Program-made: the position numbers and the translations under genes
Notes under the pieces: model-generated
What the model was told of the DNA's origin: nothing
The model's input: the letters and a program-made list of their open reading frames with translations, nothing else
Databases searched by the model: none
Shown here: positions 61,600-64,000 of the stretch, one piece after another
Position numbering within the stretch: the first letter of the stretch is position 1
How the letters are laid out: each line of letters opens with the position of its first letter
Assembly: GCA_902789555.1 (NCBI GenBank)
Contig: CADAOF010000003.1
Coordinates: 62,001 to 126,000, forward strand
From: an uncultured Lachnospiraceae bacterium
GTDB taxonomy: Bacteria > Bacillota > Clostridia > Lachnospirales > Lachnospiraceae
Reading direction: 5' to 3'
DNA length: 64,000 nucleotides

Positions 61600-62649
61600 A
61601 TGAGCAAGATCTATTATTTTGTCGACTACGAGAACGTTCATGAAGCGGGCATTACCGGCATGAACAAACTTCCGAAGGACAGCGAGGTCCATTTGTTCTA
61701 TTCGCAGAATGCGAACAAGCTGAATCTGGATCTGCTGCGCTTCGTGAAGGCAAAGGTACGGGTCCACAAGGTCAAGCCCGGCAAGCAGTCCCTGGACATG
61801 CAGATGGTGAGTTATCTGGGCTACTGCATCGGCGATGAGGACAAGGAAGGTACTTTCATCCTGGTATCGAAAGACACCGATTACGCGAACACGGTGCTGT
61901 TCTGGCAGGAGGAAGGCGTGGAGGTCAAGGTCCAGCCGGCCATCCTGGAAGAAAAGAACGCAGAAGGCATGGAACGCGCGCTGCGGTCGGTGAAGATCAC
62001 GCGCCGGGGCAGAAGAGGCGGCAGAAAGACCGCTGCTGCCGTACAGGAGGCCCCAACGGAAGAGATGAAGGCGGAAGCCCGCGCCGCGGAACCGGTCCCT
62101 GAGCCGTCAGCTGTGATCAGGGAGGAAGTCTCCGCGGAAACGCCGGCGGAAATGCCTGCACCGCTGGCCGAAGAGCCCGCGAAGGAGGAGAAGAAGACCT
62201 CCCGCCGGGGCAGACGGGGCGGACGCGGCCGGAAGTCCCAGACGGAAGCCGCTCCTGCGGAAACCGCGAAAGAGGCTGAGGCGGAAATTCCCGCAAAGGA
62301 AGAGAAGCCGGTCCTGAAGGAGGAGAAAGCCGAGGCAAAACCTCCCGTGCAGAACAAGGCGGTCCTGGCCGAACCGGCCAAGGTGACGGTCACGGTTCAC
62401 GACGTCCCCATGGTGACCCACGCGGTCGCGCCGCAGCCGAAGCCGGAAAAGACGACGTCGTCCCGCGTGCAGGCAGCGCTTGCCGAGAAAAAGGCGGATG
62501 CAGCGGTGGCGCGCAAGGTCGCATCCATCGTCCAGAAGCATGAAGGTGCGAAAAACAGCCGCCAGGCGGTTTATCTGGAGATCCGCAAGACCTTCGGGCA
62601 GAAGATGGGCGTCGATCTGTATAACCAGATTAAGCCGCTACTGCGGTAA
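61600..62649 (+). CDS. PIN/NYN-like domain protein with basic Arg-Gly repeats
   Basis: The protein has 349 residues. Residues 1-120 form a PIN-like domain with acidic catalytic candidates in YYFVDYENVHEAG, SLDMQMVSYLGYCIGDED and VSKDTDYANTV. Two near-identical basic patches follow (TRRGRRGGRKT and SRRGRRGGRGRK), embedded in a long Ala/Glu/Pro/Lys low-complexity region. A C-terminal helical domain of about 55 residues ends the protein (ARKVASIVQKHE and LYNQIKPLLR). It is probably an RNA-acting nuclease with disordered RNA-binding segments; the target is unknown. Confidence 0.78.
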   Translation: MSKIYYFVDYENVHEAGITGMNKLPKDSEVHLFYSQNANKLNLDLLRFVKAKVRVHKVKPGKQSLDMQMVSYLGYCIGDEDKEGTFILVSKDTDYANTVLFWQEEGVEVKVQPAILEEKNAEGMERALRSVKITRRGRRGGRKTAAAVQEAPTEEMKAEARAAEPVPEPSAVIREEVSAETPAEMPAPLAEEPAKEEKKTSRRGRRGGRGRKSQTEAAPAETAKEAEAEIPAKEEKPVLKEEKAEAKPPVQNKAVLAEPAKVTVTVHDVPMVTHAVAPQPKPEKTTSSRVQAALAEKKADAAVARKVASIVQKHEGAKNSRQAVYLEIRKTFGQKMGVDLYNQIKPLLR

Positions 62650-62683
62650 GAACGCCGCCGGAGAAAAGACCCGTGAAAACGCA

Positions 62684-62722
62684 AAAAGAGAACGCATCCT
62701 TCGGGATGCGCTCTCTTTGTTT
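62684..62722. terminator. Bidirectional terminator
   Basis: AAAGAG(A)ACGCATCC and GGATGCG(C)TCTCTTT pair around a TTCG tetraloop, flanked by A and T residues. It lies between the convergent PIN-like and csp genes. Confidence 0.88.
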
Positions 62723-62774
62723 CGGGCAGCCATGCCCGGCCTGCAGTGCCGTATCGGTTATTGTACAGCGGACA

Positions 62775-62972
62775 TCATAATTTCACGACGTTGACAGCCT
62801 GCGGTCCTTTTTCACTTTCAACCACTTCGAATTCGACGGGGGCGCCTTCTTCGAGGGACTTGAAGCCCTCCATGTTGATCCCGCTGTAGTGGACAAAAAC
62901 GTCCTTGCCGCTTTCGTCACAGATGAAACCGAAGCCTTTCTGGTTGTTGAACCACTTAACAGTGCCTTTCAT
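62775..62972 (-). CDS. csp: Cold-shock-domain protein
   Basis: The protein has 65 residues, a complete CspA-type OB fold. RNP1 appears as KGFGFICDE and RNP2 as VFVHYSGI. It binds single-stranded RNA/DNA as a chaperone. The leader is about 45 bases, shorter than the classic cold-inducible cspA leader, so it may be a constitutive family member. Confidence 0.96.
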   Translation of the reverse strand: MKGTVKWFNNQKGFGFICDESGKDVFVHYSGINMEGFKSLEEGAPVEFEVVESEKGPQAVNVVKL

Positions 62973-63023
62973 TGTTCCTCCCGTGTTTCCCGAGTTGATT
63001 CTTCCGTTCGGAAAACCTTATCA

Positions 63024-63052
63024 ATAATATCACCAAGCGGAAAATAAGTAAA
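63024..63052 (-). promoter_or_regulatory. Promoter of csp
   Basis: On the minus strand TTTACT (63047-63052) and TATTAT (63024-63029) have a 17-base spacer. Confidence 0.65.
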
Positions 63053-63129
63053 GCATTTCGGGATAGAATTCAAAAATGACTTTAAAATACTCAAATTTAA
63101 CTTTTTTCGGCTGCTGCTGCGGAATGGCT

Positions 63130-63159
63130 TTGACACGGGATGCACATTTGTGATAAATT
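63130..63159 (+). promoter_or_regulatory. Promoter of tmcAL
   Basis: TTGACA (63130-63135) and TAAATT (63154-63159) have an 18-base spacer and an extended TG. AGGAGG lies at about 63170. Confidence 0.7.
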
Positions 63160-63184
63160 TCGGATAAACAGGAGGAACGGGCCC

Positions 63185-64000
63185 ATGACGAGAATTGTCG
63201 GCATCACCGCGGAGTACGATCCGTTTCACGCAGGGCATGCCTACCATATTGAAGAAACGAAGCGCATGACCGGCGCGGAAGGCGTCATCTGCGTGATGAG
63301 CGGGTCTTTCGTGCAGCGCGGAGAACCTGCGTTCCTTGATAAGTACGCGCGGGCGGAAGCAGCCGTCCGGGGCGGCGCCGACCTGGTGCTGGAACTGCCT
63401 CCCCGCTTTGCGGCAGCGAGCGCGGAAGGTTTTGCACGGGGCGCGGTCGGTCTCCTTGCTGCCTGCGGCTGCGTGACGGATCTTTCCTTCGGCGCGGAGA
63501 CGGATGATCTTGTGCTCCTGCAGAAGACGGCAGAAGCACTTTCGGAGGAAACACTTGCGGCGGACGCGAAAAGGTTCATGAAGGAAGGAAAGTCCTACGC
63601 TGCGGCGCTTGCTGCGGCGCTCGCTGTCCGTGATCCTGCAATGGCAGCGGTCATCGCCTCTCCCAACAACATGCTTGCCGTGGAATACCTGAAAGCCCTG
63701 AAGACCGTAAGCGGTGCGGCCGGCATGAGGCCGCTTGCGGTGAAGCGGATCGGCGCAGACTATCACGACGAAGCATACCTGACGGAAGGCTCTGCTGCCG
63801 GACCGGTATCCTTCCCTTCCGCGTCTTCCGTCCGCAAAGCCGTCCGGGACGGCCGGTACGCCGGAACGGAAGACTATTCCCTCGCGCTCACTCCCGAGGC
63901 GATGGCTGCCCCGCTTGCGGCCAAGCTCCGGACCCTCGTCTACACCGGCGCGGACCTTACGGAATATGAAGACGTTTCACCGGACCTCGCAGCGCGCATC
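63185..64000 (+). CDS. tmcAL: tRNA(Met) cytidine acetate ligase (3' end outside window)
   Basis: There are 272 codons in the window with no stop; the full protein should be about 390-420 residues. The nucleotidyltransferase start VGITAEYDPFHAGHAYHI (HxGH-type), CVMSGSFVQRGEPAFLDKYARAE, ADLVLELP and SPNNMLAVEYLKAL identify the YlbM/TmcAL family. It activates acetate with ATP to make N4-acetylcytidine at position 34 of elongator tRNA-Met. Confidence 0.93.
   Translation, partial: MTRIVGITAEYDPFHAGHAYHIEETKRMTGAEGVICVMSGSFVQRGEPAFLDKYARAEAAVRGGADLVLELPPRFAAASAEGFARGAVGLLAACGCVTDLSFGAETDDLVLLQKTAEALSEETLAADAKRFMKEGKSYAAALAAALAVRDPAMAAVIASPNNMLAVEYLKALKTVSGAAGMRPLAVKRIGADYHDEAYLTEGSAAGPVSFPSASSVRKAVRDGRYAGTEDYSLALTPEAMAAPLAAKLRTLVYTGADLTEYEDVSPDLAARI

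Overview
The window looks like chromosomal DNA from a fairly GC-rich (high-50s percent by eye) anaerobic Firmicute. It best fits the Clostridia, probably Lachnospiraceae. The evidence is the gene neighbourhoods (rpsF-ssb-rpsR, a DUF6145-like gene before dusB-greA, cdaA-cdaR, zapA near ruvAB), AGGAGG-type ribosome binding sites, sigma-A promoters, pyruvate phosphate dikinase with malic enzyme, and many zinc-ribbon membrane proteins. It carries about 67 protein genes, RNase P RNA and one NiCo riboswitch. I saw no tRNA or rRNA gene, insertion sequence, prophage or CRISPR array.

Layout. 1-3722: a truncated zinc-ribbon-family gene, a tandem-TPM secreted protein and a TGS-type nucleoside kinase. 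3785-4591: an opposing LytTR regulator. 4819-15268: housekeeping genes, namely rnpB, a small membrane protein and birA; rpsF-ssb-rpsR; DUF6145-like gene, dusB and greA; then a long overlapping operon with two membrane proteins, cdaA, cdaR, dtd, ruvA and ruvB. 15438-19306: zapA, a DUF1287 protein, a Nudix hydrolase, a histidine phosphatase and an M28 peptidase. 19310-22139 (minus strand): a DUF2975/XRE/DUF4153-like operon with an operator-like promoter, and a HAD phosphatase.

22271-28890 is the accessory highlight. A two-gene operon encodes an HD phosphohydrolase with a C-terminal RyR-like domain and a SLOG sensor fused to SLATT-like membrane helices. It faces, across a shared terminator, a TIR / transmembrane / coiled-coil / beta-propeller protein. 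All three domain types are associated with nucleotide-signal-triggered conflict systems, so this is the best candidate for an undescribed immune module.

28967-43221: two zinc-ribbon membrane proteins, an ABC-F ATPase, a Na/Pi transporter, prfC-nrdR-yqeG, efp, a malic enzyme/Ldh2 operon, a DUF975-like protein, and an esterase/acyltransferase/DUF6320 operon. 43326-53294: a sigma-70-like protein without region 4, ppdK with a long helical tail, and a run of small enzymes and unknowns. 53322-62972: a MATE exporter, a NiCo-riboswitch-controlled cation efflux gene, an apparently leaderless gtrA, a Cache/HAMP/PP2C phosphatase, a TrpXYZ-type ABC importer, a PIN-like protein with basic repeats, and a cold-shock gene. 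The window ends inside tmcAL.

Most genes serve translation, RNA processing, DNA repair, c-di-AMP signalling and central C3/C4 metabolism. Positions and start choices come from reading the sequence. Family names come from recalled motifs, not database searches.
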